NCBI GenBank assembly: GCA_029706075.1
Contig: JAINUG010000131.1
Coordinates: 1 to 64,000 of the forward strand
Source: Aldrovandia affinis
Lineage: Eukaryota > Chordata > Actinopteri > Notacanthiformes > Halosauridae
Length of the DNA stretch: 64,000 nt
Reading direction: 5' to 3'
Part shown: in pieces, positions 52,241 to 63,429 of the stretch
How positions within the stretch are numbered: position 1 is the first letter of the stretch
Layout of the letters: every line of letters begins with the position of its first letter
Notes under the pieces: model-generated
Seen by the model: the letters and a program-made list of their open reading frames with translations, nothing else
The model's database searches: none
What the model was told of the DNA's origin: nothing
Position numbers and translations under genes: made by a program

Positions 52241-52499
52241 GATAGATCAAATATATATATATTTAACCTTATTTATACAGTTATACACTGTGCGTGACCC
52301 CTAAACATTTATATATTGAAGGTATTTTTATACTGCCAGGTTTTTTCATTAAGTGGATAAGAATTGCCAGCTAGCGAACACTCTTCATATTTTTTTAACA
52401 CCCTAATATCTATAGATATCTTATTTTTTGGAAGTATATATATACAGTATATATATGTGTGTGTGCGTGGTTATATGTGTGTGCCTGTATGCACTTCCA

Positions 52500-52985
52500 T
52501 CTTAGCTGCAGCCCAGCATGATGGAGAGAGGTGTGTCTGTGTATTGCATTGTCTCTTTTATTATCTTCAATGAAGGGTTGTCTTTTGCTTTGTGGATGTA
52601 TTTCTTTCCCAGCAGTTCCAGTCTTTCAGCAGTGGTCTTCATTCCGGACATTTTATGGATGTATGAGACAGGTAGGTATCCAGGGAGTTGGTAGGCTGCT
52701 CTAATCGTTTTGTTTTGGATTACCTGGAGCTTGTGTGTCTGTTTGTCAAACACAGTTATCCAAGCTGTGGAGGAGTATTTGAAGACAGGCCTGATGTAGC
52801 TCTGATAGACTTTCATAACTGTTGCTGGCGCTGCTCCGATACTCTTCCCACACAAGCTTTTAAATGGTTTCACCTTTTCCCCCCCTCTTTTTCCAGGTTT
52901 TCTATGTGAGCTGTCCATCTCATATCCTGCTGGAAGGTGACACCCAGGAACTTTACTGTTGTGTTGATTCTCAGGTGTTGACCAT
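52500..52985 (-). mobile_element. LINE fragment, I-group-like C-terminus
   Basis: The minus strand encodes VKFLGVTFQQDMRWTAHIEN, then, after a frameshift near 52,870 in a run of G, VYQSYIRPVFKYSSTAWITV, KLQVIQNKTIRAAYQLPGYL and a short C-terminal stretch. This is the region after the reverse transcriptase palm in I/Nimb-type LINEs. Assignment is by resemblance; CR1-like groups have different wording here. The upstream parts are missing. Confidence 0.65.
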
Positions 52986-52989
52986 ATAA

Positions 52990-53510
52990 TTTCTATTCTA
53001 AAGCTTTTTCTTAATTAATTGCAAATAAAAAAGAGACAATAATTGATTGCAAAAGTATTCTCCCCTTTTGTTAAGACACACCTAAATAAACTCTAGTGCA
53101 TTCAATTGCCTTCAGAGGTCACATAATTATTTGATTGGAGTCCTGTCTGTGAAAGGCTTTCCACAAGTGTGTATATTACACTATGATGTTGGCCAAAATG
53201 TCTCCCTAAAGGTGTTCAATAGGGTTGAGGTCAGGGCTCTGTGCCAATCGAGTTCCTCCCACCAAACTGTCTAACCATGTCTACTGAACTGACAGTCTGC
53301 AAACTTTGCCACTGCCCAACATTTCACTACATTTTACCATTATCCCTCCTCCACCAAACTTTGTGTAATTTAATTTGTCCATTAGACTGCCAGATGGTGA
53401 AGCGTGATTCATAACTCCAAAGAACAATTTTGCGTGTAATTTAATATAGGCTGTGCTGCCACTGGCCATGAAAACCCATTCCATGCTGCTAAAGCACAGT
53501 TCTTGTGCAT
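52990..53510 (-). mobile_element. Degenerate Tc1-like transposon fragment
   Basis: The left part (52,990-53,166) resembles the terminal and subterminal region of a fish Tc1 (GCAAAAGTATTCTCCCC). The right part encodes, on the minus strand, LFFGVMNHASPSGSLMDK and related transposase pieces. It is heavily decayed. Confidence 0.65.
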
Positions 53511-53704
53511 TGTTGTTTTTATGAAAACTGTTTTATGTTTTTATATTTGAGTTTGCGTGGTTTGTGATTGTTGTCTTTTACTGCACATCTAGTACTGCTG
53601 AGGGCTGGGGGAACGATATTTCGCTATTTTTTTTATGCACGCAAGTGCTACAAAGACAACGACAAATAAAGAAATCTTTGAATCTTTGAATCTTTTGAAT
53701 CTTT

Positions 53705-53738
<34 letters not shown>

Positions 53739-53741
<3 letters not shown>

Positions 53742-54354
53742 GTACTCCACACTTAACGACCTACCGGTTTAACGGCCGCGCGGACTTAGGACCAGCTCTC
53801 CGACCAGTCGGTATTGTACGCTGTACGAGAACTTTGGTCGTGGAAATGGCAGCGCGGCGTCTCAGCGTCAAGCATCTGATCTCGCATCACCCTTTCTCAG
53901 TCTCAGTCTCGTTCCCGCAGTCGGTCAGTATTCACTACACTAGCGTTCGCAATCTCTAAGACTACATATTTCATCTATAAATTTTTGCTGATTGTATTTT
54001 TATGTTCTGTAATATGTAAGAGTTATGCAAATTAAAACAAAGTTATCAAGTTGGAGTTTCCTTTAGACCTTTTCTTATTCAGAATAAATAAAAATGATTA
54101 CCTGTATTTACAGTATGCAAACCTAAGTAATGTATATTAGAGCTGATTTCCTCTATTCTGTTTATTACAGTATACAGTACACTACTGTATAAACATTTAA
54201 AAATATTTTAAAAATGTAATAAATGGTGCAAAGGTGACATTAAAACAATATCTAAAGACAGTTGACACAAACCCACGGCTCCACGCTTATCAACCAATTC
54301 GCTTAATGACCTAGTCGTAGGAACGGAACTCGGTCGTTAAGTGAGGAGTGCCTA
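53739..54354. mobile_element. Tigger/pogo-like MITE inserted in a TA tract
   Basis: A 616-base element with imperfect inverted ends: CAGGTACTCCACACTTAACG at the left and, inverted, AGGCACTCCTCACTTAACG at the right. It is bordered by TA within a TATATA run. CAGG ends and TA duplication fit pogo/Tigger-type elements. No transposase is readable. Confidence 0.75.
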
Positions 54355-54360
54355 TATATA

Positions 54361-55215
54361 CACTACCAGTCAAAAGTTTTAGAACACCCCCATTTTCCAG
54401 TTTTTACTGAAATGTAAGCAGTTCAAGTCCAGTGAATAACCTTAAATGGTACACAGGTAAGCGGTAAACTGCCAGAGGTTAAAAAAAGTTTACGTTATCG
54501 AAAACTGAAAAATAATGTATATTTCAGTTATAAAAAAAGGCCCTTTTCAGGGAACAAGTAATGGGTTAACGTGGGTTAACAGTCACTCTGTGCAAGTTGT
54601 TGACTCTGGATCCAGCAAAAGAGCCCCAGACCATCACACTTCCTCCTCCATGTTTGACAGTTGGTGCCACACGCTGAGGAACCATCCTTTTGCCTACTCG
54701 ACGGCCTACAAAAACCTTTCACAATTTCAAGATTTCAAATTTTGATTCATCGGTCCATAAGACCTTCTTCCAGTCTTCAGTAGTCCACTGGCGGTGCTTC
54801 ATGGCCCAGGCAAGCCTCTTTTTCTTATTTTGTCATCTTAGCAATGGCTTTCTTACTGCCACTTGACCTGTCAAACCTGCAGCTCAAAGTCTTCTCTTCA
54901 CAGTTGAAACTGAGACTTCCTTACTTCGATCAGTGTTAAGCTGTGCTTGAAGCTGTTGTCCTGTGAGCCGACTATCACGCAAGCTGTTGACTCTCAGAAA
55001 CTTGTCTTCTGATTTTGTTGTGGCTTTGGGTCTGCCAGACCTCTTCCTCTCAGAGTTTCCTCCAGTTTCCAAGTGCCTTTTGATGGTGTAGGAAACTACT
55101 CACTGCCAAAAAAGTTAGGTTTTGTTACTTTTTTTTGAACCGCTTACCTTTGTACCATTGCAGGTTATTCACTGGACTTGAACTGCTTAAATTTCAGTAA
55201 AAAGTAAAACATTTC
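54361..55215 (-). mobile_element. Deleted Tc1-like transposon
   Basis: The left end CACTACCAGTCAAAAGTTTT is bordered by TA. The subterminal sequence (GCAGTTCAAGTCCAGTGAAT) recurs inverted near 55,170, but the extreme right end is lost. Minus-strand transposase pieces remain, such as GGNSERKRSGRPKATTKSED and LRDSRLTGQQLQAQLN (DNA-binding part). The catalytic C-terminal part is missing. Confidence 0.8.
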
Positions 55216-55491
55216 AGTAAAAAGTGGAAAATCCAGCTCTCAGTCACAGCACTGTCAGTAATGTTTTTACACTTAGCAATAAGAAACCCACACAAAACAA
55301 ACTTTACACATTTGGAGTGTTATTTCCTAGAAATGAACCCAGAGTGTTACTTGATAGAAATAAACATAGAGTGTTTCATAGCTGATTCACAACTTTTATT
55401 TCAACAGATTACAGCAGCATGAGCATCTCTGGTCTGTGCTGCTGAGACGTGTTTGCGCATTCTATTTGAATCAAACCCAGGTTTCGCTGTC

Positions 55492-55660
55492 CCACACAGA
55501 TGCAGGCATCTGTATAGAACAGAGGCCGTCTCTCACACAGCTATAGGTATCTGTAGAGGACAGATGCCTTGTCTCTCACAGGGATAGGTATCTGTAGAGA
55601 ACACAGGCCCTATATCAGGCAGGTACAAGTAACTGTAGAGCACAGAGGCCCTGTGCTGTT
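55492..55660. repeat. Minisatellite, about 48-bp unit, four copies
   Basis: The words GGTATCTGTAGAG, GACAGATGCC and CTCTCACA recur about every 48 bases, with clear divergence between units. Confidence 0.75.
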
Positions 55661-55769
55661 GGGTTGTGACCATAGTTTTGGGTTGGGACCATACTTTTAG
55701 GTTGGCTGAAGAAACTTTGGTTAGCCTGCCACATACAGTAATGAATGAGAATAGACTACATTTTTACAT

Positions 55770-57118
55770 TTACATTTTAAGCATTTAGCAGACGCTCTTA
55801 TCCAGAGCGACTTACAAGATGTGCATTAATACAAGGTAAGAACAATCATAGTTAGCGCACAAGATCAGTGCAGTAATACAGCAATAGACATCATTGCAGG
55901 CGTCTGTGTATCATACCTGTAACACTGGGAAAGAAAAGGTTAGTGTTTTTATTTTATTTTATTTTTTTAAATAGTGTAGAACAAGTAAACAGTGGTGACG
56001 ACAGATTGACTAGATGGACAGTGTTCAGTGGTAGTGGAGTCTGAAGAGGTGGGTTTTGAGTCTCTTGCAGAAGATTGGAGGTGATTCTGCAGTCCTGACC
56101 GATTGCGGGAGGTCGTTCCACCAGTGAGGGACCAGGACAGAGAAGAGGCGAGACCGCGAGGAGCGGCTGCCAGGCGCCCGGAGGGATGGGGCAGTCAGTT
56201 TGCCAGAGGAGGCGGACCGGAGGGGTCTGGGCAGGGTGTAGGGAGTGATGAGTGACTGGAGGTATGGGGGAGCAGTACCTCTGGCCGCTTGAAAAGCAAG
56301 CACCAGTGACTTGAATCTGATGCGTGCTGTGATGGGGAGCCAGTGCAGAGAGGAGAGTAGAGGGGTGACGTGGGTGAACTTCGGCTGGTTGAACACCAGG
56401 CGAGCGGCAGCGTTCTGGACTAGTTGCAGTGGCTTGATGGCACAGGCCGGAAGGCCTGCCAGCAAGGAATTGCAGTAGTCCAGACGTGAGATCACCAGGG
56501 CCTGGACCAGGAGTTGAGTGGCCTCTTGGGTGAGGAACGATCGGATCCTCCGGATGTTGTGGAGGGAGAAACGTCAGGTCCGAGTGATCGCTGCAATATG
56601 GCTCGAGAAGCACAGCTGGTTGTCCAGGGTCACTCCAAGGCTCCTGGCAGACTGAGACGGAGACACTATGGAGCCTTCCACGGTGATTGATGCATCAATC
56701 GTCGGGGAGCCCTTCGCAGGGAAGAAGAGCAGCTCTGTCTTCCCCAGGTTCAGCTTCAGGTGGTGGGTGGACATCCATGCGGAGATGTCAGCCAGGCATG
56801 CAGAGATCCGTGCCGGGACCTGGGTATCAGATGGAGAGAAGGAGAGAAAGAGTTGAGTGTCATCAGCATAACAGTGATAGGAAAAACCATGAGCAGAAAT
56901 AACAGAGCCAAGTGACTTGGTGTACAGAGAGAATAGGACGGGGCCTAGCACCGAGCCCTGCGGGACTCCAGTAGAGGGTGTGGGGAGAGGAGAGGGATCC
57001 TCTCCAGGCCACCTGGTAGGACCGGTCAGCCAGGTTCTCATCTCGGCGAGAGATGACAGCAGGATCCGGTGGTCTACGGTGTCGAATGCCGCCGACAAGT
57101 CGAGGAGGATGACTAATC
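55770..57118 (-). mobile_element. L2-clade LINE, 5'-truncated, second family
   Basis: The minus strand encodes [46 protein letters not shown] (catalytic), and after a frameshift near 56,560, [38 protein letters not shown] and LKTHLFRLHYH, the L2-type C-terminus. Its 3' tail has GTCGCTCTGGATAAGAGCGT and ends in AATGTAAATGTA, the same end segment carried by the SINEs in this window. It is a different family from the L2 at 18.1 kb, which has an ATTG-repeat tail. Confidence 0.9.
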
Positions 57119-57124
57119 TGCATG

Positions 57125-59415
57125 AAGTGTTATTGCTATGAAAGCAGCTAATTTCTCCTAACCCTCATGACTGACTTAGAGACACAAAGCAGGTCAACAG
57201 TGACCAAAAGCAGGTATTTCTTACATTTCTGATAAATGTTGATCTTTAAATCCTTTAGTGTTGAAACTCTTAAACTATCCTAAATGTCCTGGGAGTTATG
57301 ATGTAAGTTAGCTGTTAACTGTTTTGTTCTAGGAGGTGAATCTTTCTCTGTACCCTTTACCTGCCCTAATATGAGATTATATTTTGATGACAATTTTACC
57401 TTAATTAGTAACATATTTTTTTCTCATTAACTTGTATTAATCTCTTATCAGTGTTTTCAGTGTTCCATCCTATACATTAAAAAAGTACATTTCATGCTTG
57501 CTATGCCCTGATCATGGCCGTATCTACCATTGAGGACACCAAGGTCTCCAAAGTCAGAGTTGTATTTTTCTACATACTGATTCAGTGTAATACTGACTAA
57601 AAGTGGTGAACTACTGTACATAAAATGACTTCAAGATTTCCGCTTACTCGCCTGATCACCATCACCGCCACCGTCATCGTCATTACTTCTGTGTGTTTGT
57701 GGTGGTGAAGTGGACCCATCCCGAGCAGGTGGATCTCTCCGTTTCTACAAAATCTTTGCTCAGCAAAGATTTGCTGAAGCCAAGCGAAGCATCATGCAGG
57801 TGTAGAGATCTCTCACATCTCTCAAAACGTTGACTGCTTGTATTATAACCAGATTAATGCTATTCATCTCCAGGGATCATCTATCGATAGCTACTTTGTG
57901 TGTAGTTTTCTGTAGTCACTAGCCAAACGTATCTGTCTAGCTGACTGTTACACAAACCACTTTTTAGTCAGACTACAGTGGTGATACGCTAATTTAGGCT
58001 AACATTAGCTAAAGTAGCATACATTGACAGTGGTGATAGGCACAAAGCTAGCTACATTTTAGTGCACATTTTCAGTAGCCATTCATAAAATCATGACAGT
58101 CTACTACTCTTGTAGTGAATTAGCTGCAAGGGTCGACTGATTACATTAAATATGTCTTAGTGACATTTCTCGTGACGAACTCCCCTAGAGGGGCTAGGTC
58201 TCATGACCTCTGTAATTCTCGACTCCTGGATATGGCCAGGTGCTTTGTTTTACAATAAACCTAAATGAACTGTCTGCACTCCTCTGTCTGCTCTAAATTG
58301 CTTGTTGAGTCACTTAACTCAGCCTTTCCCAATGCAACAAGTTGGTGAGTCAGGTTCATCTTCCGCTTCCTGCGTACTGATACACAAGAGGTTAACCTGC
58401 TTAGAACAGATTCCTCAAATCACAGTGCCACTATGGAAGTCACACTATCATACACACTCATTTTCAGACAGGACTAAGAGGATATTGAATTGCAAATACC
58501 AAATTGGAGGTTTTTTTCCCAAACTGTGCCTTGACAGCAGACAGTGGAAAGTTGAACATGTGCTATACAGATAAGTGTGCAAAAGTTTGAGACCCTTTTA
58601 GTACAGCAATTGCTATATAACAGCTTCAATGATCTTGCACAAAGCATGGGCCCATGCTCCAGTTGAAATGCTTCAGGTGCCTGTGTCATGGTCCATAGTA
58701 TGCTCTCACCATGTTCCCAGGTGTACAACAGAGGGAAATCGAAATATGCAAAAGCACATTAAACCGTATGAGACACAGTACAGGTTGACAGAAAGATTAA
58801 GATGAATTGAAAACAGTTCTCACACTCCTGAATAGCACTCTCTTGAGTACATGGAGGGCCTACAGCGATGGGTCGGGCCTACAGGGATGACTGGCCACTC
58901 TGAGTTGGGGAATAAAGAAAAGAGCAAAAATCAAGGTGTACAGGTTTGTCGTGCATCACCACCACTCACCTACCTGCTCTCCAGCCTCTAACCTCCAAAT
59001 GGTCAGAGGAACCTGCTGCAGGAGAATATGGTAGTGCTGGTGTAGCATGGGCATGAACACAGACAGCTGCAGGGGTTGCTGTTGTCAGATCAAAATTCTA
59101 ACATTATCGTATCAAGCTTAAAAAGATTGTACTTATCAAATAATCAATGTAATATTCCCTAAGCAATGTACCTCCCCCTGTTTGAATCGCTGCTCAGCTT
59201 CCTCTGTACTGATGTAGAACATTTTACACATCTCAATTCCAACAATAAAGCATTCTATGCATTTTACTAAGGTCCTGCCCACCCAGTGTAGTAGCACAGC
59301 TAACAGATACATTAGGCTGGTGTCCAACAGCTATGATCTGCCCTTAGCATCCCAATGGGCTCTTATGAGCTACAGGGTAGTGTGGCTGCTGGCTGAATAA
59401 AATTGGCACAAAGCC
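57125..59415. other. Intergenic stretch, no gene supported
   Basis: Mixed AT-rich sequence. No frame shows family resemblance, and no complete mobile element is recognisable. Confidence 0.45.
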
Positions 59416-59420
59416 GTGGT

Positions 59421-59690
59421 TCACTTCCCTGAAACCCACAGCAGTTCTGTGTAAGTCAGCATTTATCCGTTTAGTTGTTTTTTTCACCAGGATCAGAGAT
59501 CAGACAGAGCTGATTCTTTAGCTGTGACAGAAGTAAATTCATAAAAAATGGGGCTTTCCTTTCAAAACCCCATCTGTATTTCCTGTGCAAAATTCATATC
59601 ATGCAAAATTCATATCTTCAGAGGTTCTTGAATCAACCTGTATGGCTCTCAGTTAGACACCAGTACAGTTTTATGGACCCAGTTAAGATC
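59421..59690 (+). repeat. Duplicated block, copy 1
   Basis: It shares TTTTTTTCACCAGGATCAGA, TTTCCTTTCAAAACCCCATC and ATCTTCAGAGGTTCTTGAAT with the block at 63,171-63,427, in the same orientation and order over about 260 bases. The family is unknown. Confidence 0.8.
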
Positions 59691-59946
59691 AAATCTGACC
59701 ACCCGATGTACCAGGTTTGTGTGCACACAATGGGTGGTTAATGTGGTGATGTTGCTTTGACAAGGTGTAAGTTTCAGACTGCTCTAATATACTGTTGAGT
59801 TTAAATTAATTTAAGACCCTATGTTGGGATTGACATCTGCTAACAAAATGGCGATAGAGCTTTGAGCTAACATCACCAATGGGGATAGTGGCAGAGGTAA
59901 AAGAAACATAATAAAACCATCAAAACGGTCCAATCCAAATAGTACC

Positions 59947-60262
59947 AACCTGCTTAGCTTCAGTGCTAACCAAGCCAAGTCCTGCTTAGCTTCAGTACTA
60001 ACCAAGCTCAGCCCTGTTAGCTTCATTACTAACCCAGCCCAGTCCTGCTTAGCTTCAGTATTAACCAAGCCCATACCTGTTTAGCTTCAGTACTAACCAA
60101 GCCCAGCTTAGCTTCAGCACTAACCAAGCACAGCCCTGCTTAACTTCAGTACTAACCAAGCCCAGCCCTGAACAAAACACACCCCTGCTTAGCTTCAGTA
60201 CAAACCATGTCCACCCCTGCTTAGCTTCAGTACTAACAAAGCCCAGCCATGACTAGCTTCAG
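59947..60262. repeat. Minisatellite, about 32-bp unit, nine to ten copies
   Basis: Units contain GCTTAGCTTCAGTACTAACC then AAGCCCAGCCCT. Several units are shortened or carry substitutions, so the array is not freshly amplified. Confidence 0.9.
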
Positions 60263-60869
60263 CCTTTATGCAGGAGTAAGCTATAGGGCAGACTTGAGCT
60301 AAATATATTACTTTCAAATATGTTTGCATGAAAGTGTTTTAAAATACATTATTTAAAAATACAAGATATTTGTATATCTATTTCAAATAATATTGAATAA
60401 TAATCAAAATGGAATGTATTTGAGGTAGCCTACTCGATTGGGTAAGTACAGTACAGTACTCAATCGGGCCGTTTGGACCGGCGGTATGTTGGATGAGGGT
60501 AAGTAATAATCGTACACAATGAGAAATGAGCACTGCAGCCAAATCAGTTAGAAATATTGAATGTGTCATTGATCAAATACCGCAAAACTTCTTGAAAAGT
60601 TACTTAAGATTTATATAGCTTAAACAATATAAATCAATTTAACTTTTTCAACTTAACTGAATTTGGCTAATCACAACGATACAGCATTTCACAGTTTAGC
60701 CGACCCTTCAGTGTTCCGCACACTGTTGCAGTGGGCAAAAAATCCTTGATCCTTCTACTTTTCGCTTATTGGAAAGAAAACCAACGTTCAGTGTACTGCA
60801 CCTCCCATCGCACACCTTTTTAATAAATGTATAAACGATTAATAAACAAACTACTTTTTAGCAACCATG

Positions 60870-61684
60870 AGTAAATTTACATGCACACAATAATCCGATT
60901 ACTGGGAATAATCAGGTAATGGCAATAATCTGATTGACGCGTTTACATGCACTTTGGTAATACGATAATCGGAAAAAACCTGGTTTACCTGATTCAGTCA
61001 ATTCGTTGAATTTCTTTCCAAGTACATGACGTAAAGGTCAAACTTCCTGTTATTTTGGTAACTAACATTTGCTGCTTGAGTTAGCCTTAACTAGCTAGTT
61101 GACGTGTTAGCTACAATAACTACTTACGTCAGTAAGTGATTGCATGTAGACCTATAAGTATGTTTCAGATTTAACAGATTTTAAGCACTCCGCATTCTTG
61201 CACTCTCGTTAGTATATTATTTTTTAGCACACTTGAAACGTGTTCTTACAAGTAGGTTACACAAGGCCATTTTCGCAGACACCTTCTTACATATGTCACC
61301 ATTTCTATTAAGAATGTTCATATTTGTCATTTTGTTGAGTAGGCCTATTGAGTTTGTTTCGGCTTCACTCCACAAGTGAGTTTTACCGCTGTACCTCGCC
61401 ATGTTTGCCTTTTAACTGCATCCGGCGTTTTTTTAAATTACATTTTTGCGCAATGTGTAAAAAAAGAGGAAAGAAATCAGACTAACGGTATACACGTGCC
61501 GAATAAAACGGAAAATTGGGCAAAAAACTAGGTTGTGTTTATCGGATTTCTCATAATCCGATAACGGCATTTATCCGATATAGCTACATCGCACTATGCT
61601 GTTCACATGACCACTTAAATAATCTCCCTAAAACTCCCTAAATCAGATAATGATCGGTTTAGTAGTGTGCATGTAAACGTACTA
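60870..61684 (-). mobile_element. Inverted-repeat element with a SANT/Myb-like coding fragment
   Basis: The ends read AGTAAATTTACATGCACAC and, inverted, AGTACGTTTACATGCACAC, 815 bases apart, and both ends are followed by ATAATC/CCGATTA-type words. On the minus strand at 61,402-61,217 a 61-residue frame reads MARYSGKTHLWSEAETNSIG and on to GDICKKVSAKM, resembling the first helices of SANT/Myb-like DNA-binding domains such as those in PIF/Harbinger elements and related host genes. The rest of the domain is absent. Assignment to a superfamily is inference. Confidence 0.6.
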
Positions 61685-61704
61685 ATTTGCAGTTGACCTT
61701 TAAG

Positions 61705-62830
61705 CAGATATTTTATAGCAAAAAACAAATGAGGCAGAAGGCCCCAATGGCTTTTATCCAAGTAGGCTACTAAAATAACTAGGGAAGATTATTTACAAAC
61801 CACTGACAGATATTTTTATGCATCCTTCATAACTTGAGAGATACCAGATGACTGGAAGCAAGGCAGTATAATTCCAATATATAACTGATCCAGGGAACTA
61901 TAGGACTGTCAGTTTAACTTTAACCTCATGCAAAATACTGAATAAATCAATAGGGAAGCATGATTATTCATTGCAAATAACAGTAATTTAAGGGATAGCT
62001 AACATGTTTTTTTGCAGTCCCACAAGGATCAGTGTTGGGAGTTCTGCTTTTCCTGATTTACATACATTTTCTTGATAGGGAGATTAGCAGCAAAATAGTT
62101 AACCCCCATAGATTACACAAATCTCTGGGGATTAGTTAGCAAACAATCTGGAATCTACCAAAGTAATCCAAGGTGATTTAAACAAAAGATGACTATCAAT
62201 ATTGCTAAATGTAAAGTTATGTATATGGAAAAAATATATAACACATAATTATGTCATGGGGGGAGCAACATTTGAATGTGTTCAATTTAAGAAAAAGTAT
62301 TGGGTAGTAGTAGATCTCAAGATCTAGGTTTTGTATCGTGCTATAGCAGCAAAGAAAGCCAACAGGTTGCTGGGATACAGAGCAAAAATAATTGACTATA
62401 AATCAAAGGAGGTTATAGTGATGTTATATAGTGCATATGTCAGACATAGAGTATTTAGAGTATTGTGTGCAGTTCTGGGCACCACTTTATAACACGCTAT
62501 AAGAAAAATATAGAAGAAGTTGAAAAAGTACAAAGAAGGGCAAATTAATTCGTTCTTGGTATCAAAGATAAAAGGTAAGAGGAAAAACGATCTATTCATG
62601 CTCAGCAAAAACAAATTAAGGGGAATTTTACTGAGCTTTTTAAATGCAAAGGATTATCACAGGGAACTTCAAACATGTTTCAGGTTGAGTTCTGTTAGCA
62701 AGACAAGGAGGCACAGGTGGAAATGAGTTAAAGGTCTTGTCACAGTACTGGATACTCTAGACTGTAGATACATGAGAAGCCTACATGAGCCGAATGGCCT
62801 GTTCTCATCATTCTTGTTGTATTCGTATGT
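61705..62830 (+). mobile_element. Decayed Rex1/CR1-type LINE
   Basis: It is clearly related at the DNA level to 31,270-31,560 (for example CCAGATGACTGGAAGCA, AACTATAGGACTGTCAGTTT) and to 15,420-16,250 (AAATCAAAGGAGGTTATA), and ends with the same TATGTTCTTATG tail. It has many small deletions and no usable frame, so it is much older than the copies at 15.3 and 30.0 kb. Confidence 0.85.
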
Positions 62831-62929
62831 TCTTATGTCTGATCACTTAGGCTATGGTCACTTAGGCTATGTCATTTGAACGTAATCAATTCTTATTCCT
62901 TAAGAAATTGACATTGCAATTTGAGCTTA

Positions 62930-63030
62930 TTCTATAGCTATGATTGTTCCTACCATGTATTAATGCACATCTTGTAAGTCGCTCTGGATAAGAGCGTCTG
63001 CTAAATGCTTAAAGTGTACATGTAAAAATG
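62930..63030 (+). repeat. L2 LINE 3' tail, solo
   Basis: It matches the 3' end of the L2 at 55,770 (TAATGCACATCTTGTAAGTC then GCTCTGGATAAGAGCG), with nothing of the coding part: an extreme 5' truncation. Confidence 0.85.
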
Positions 63031-63170
63031 TATAGCAGGTAGAACACACTGACATTCAAATGACATACAGGTTGGATGTGCAGGATTATACTTTGTGTAC
63101 AGCTTCAAAGTATTTTGACTGTACTCTCATATAATTCATGCTGAAAGATATTAGTGGGTCGTTATCTGAC

Positions 63171-63427
63171 GTCACCTCCCTGGAATCCACAGTATAAGTC
63201 AGCGTTTATCACTTTTTTTGCAGTTTAGCTGTTTCTTTTTCACCAGGATCAGAGATCAGACAGAGATTATTTGTGAAATTAGTAAATTGATTAAAAAAAC
63301 GGGACTTTCCTTTCAAAACCCCATCTGCATTTCCTGTGCAGAACTGATATCATCAGAGGTTCTTGAATAAACCTGTATGGCTGTCTGTTAGGCACCAGTA
63401 CGCTTTAACGGACCCAGTTCAGATGAT
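63171..63427 (+). repeat. Duplicated block, copy 2
   Basis: It matches 59,421-59,690 in the same orientation. See that entry. Confidence 0.8.
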
Positions 63428-63429
63428 TC

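Noticed and set aside
59811-60074. Minus-strand frame with repeated TEAKQDWAGL words
   Set aside because: It is a translation of the 32-bp minisatellite.
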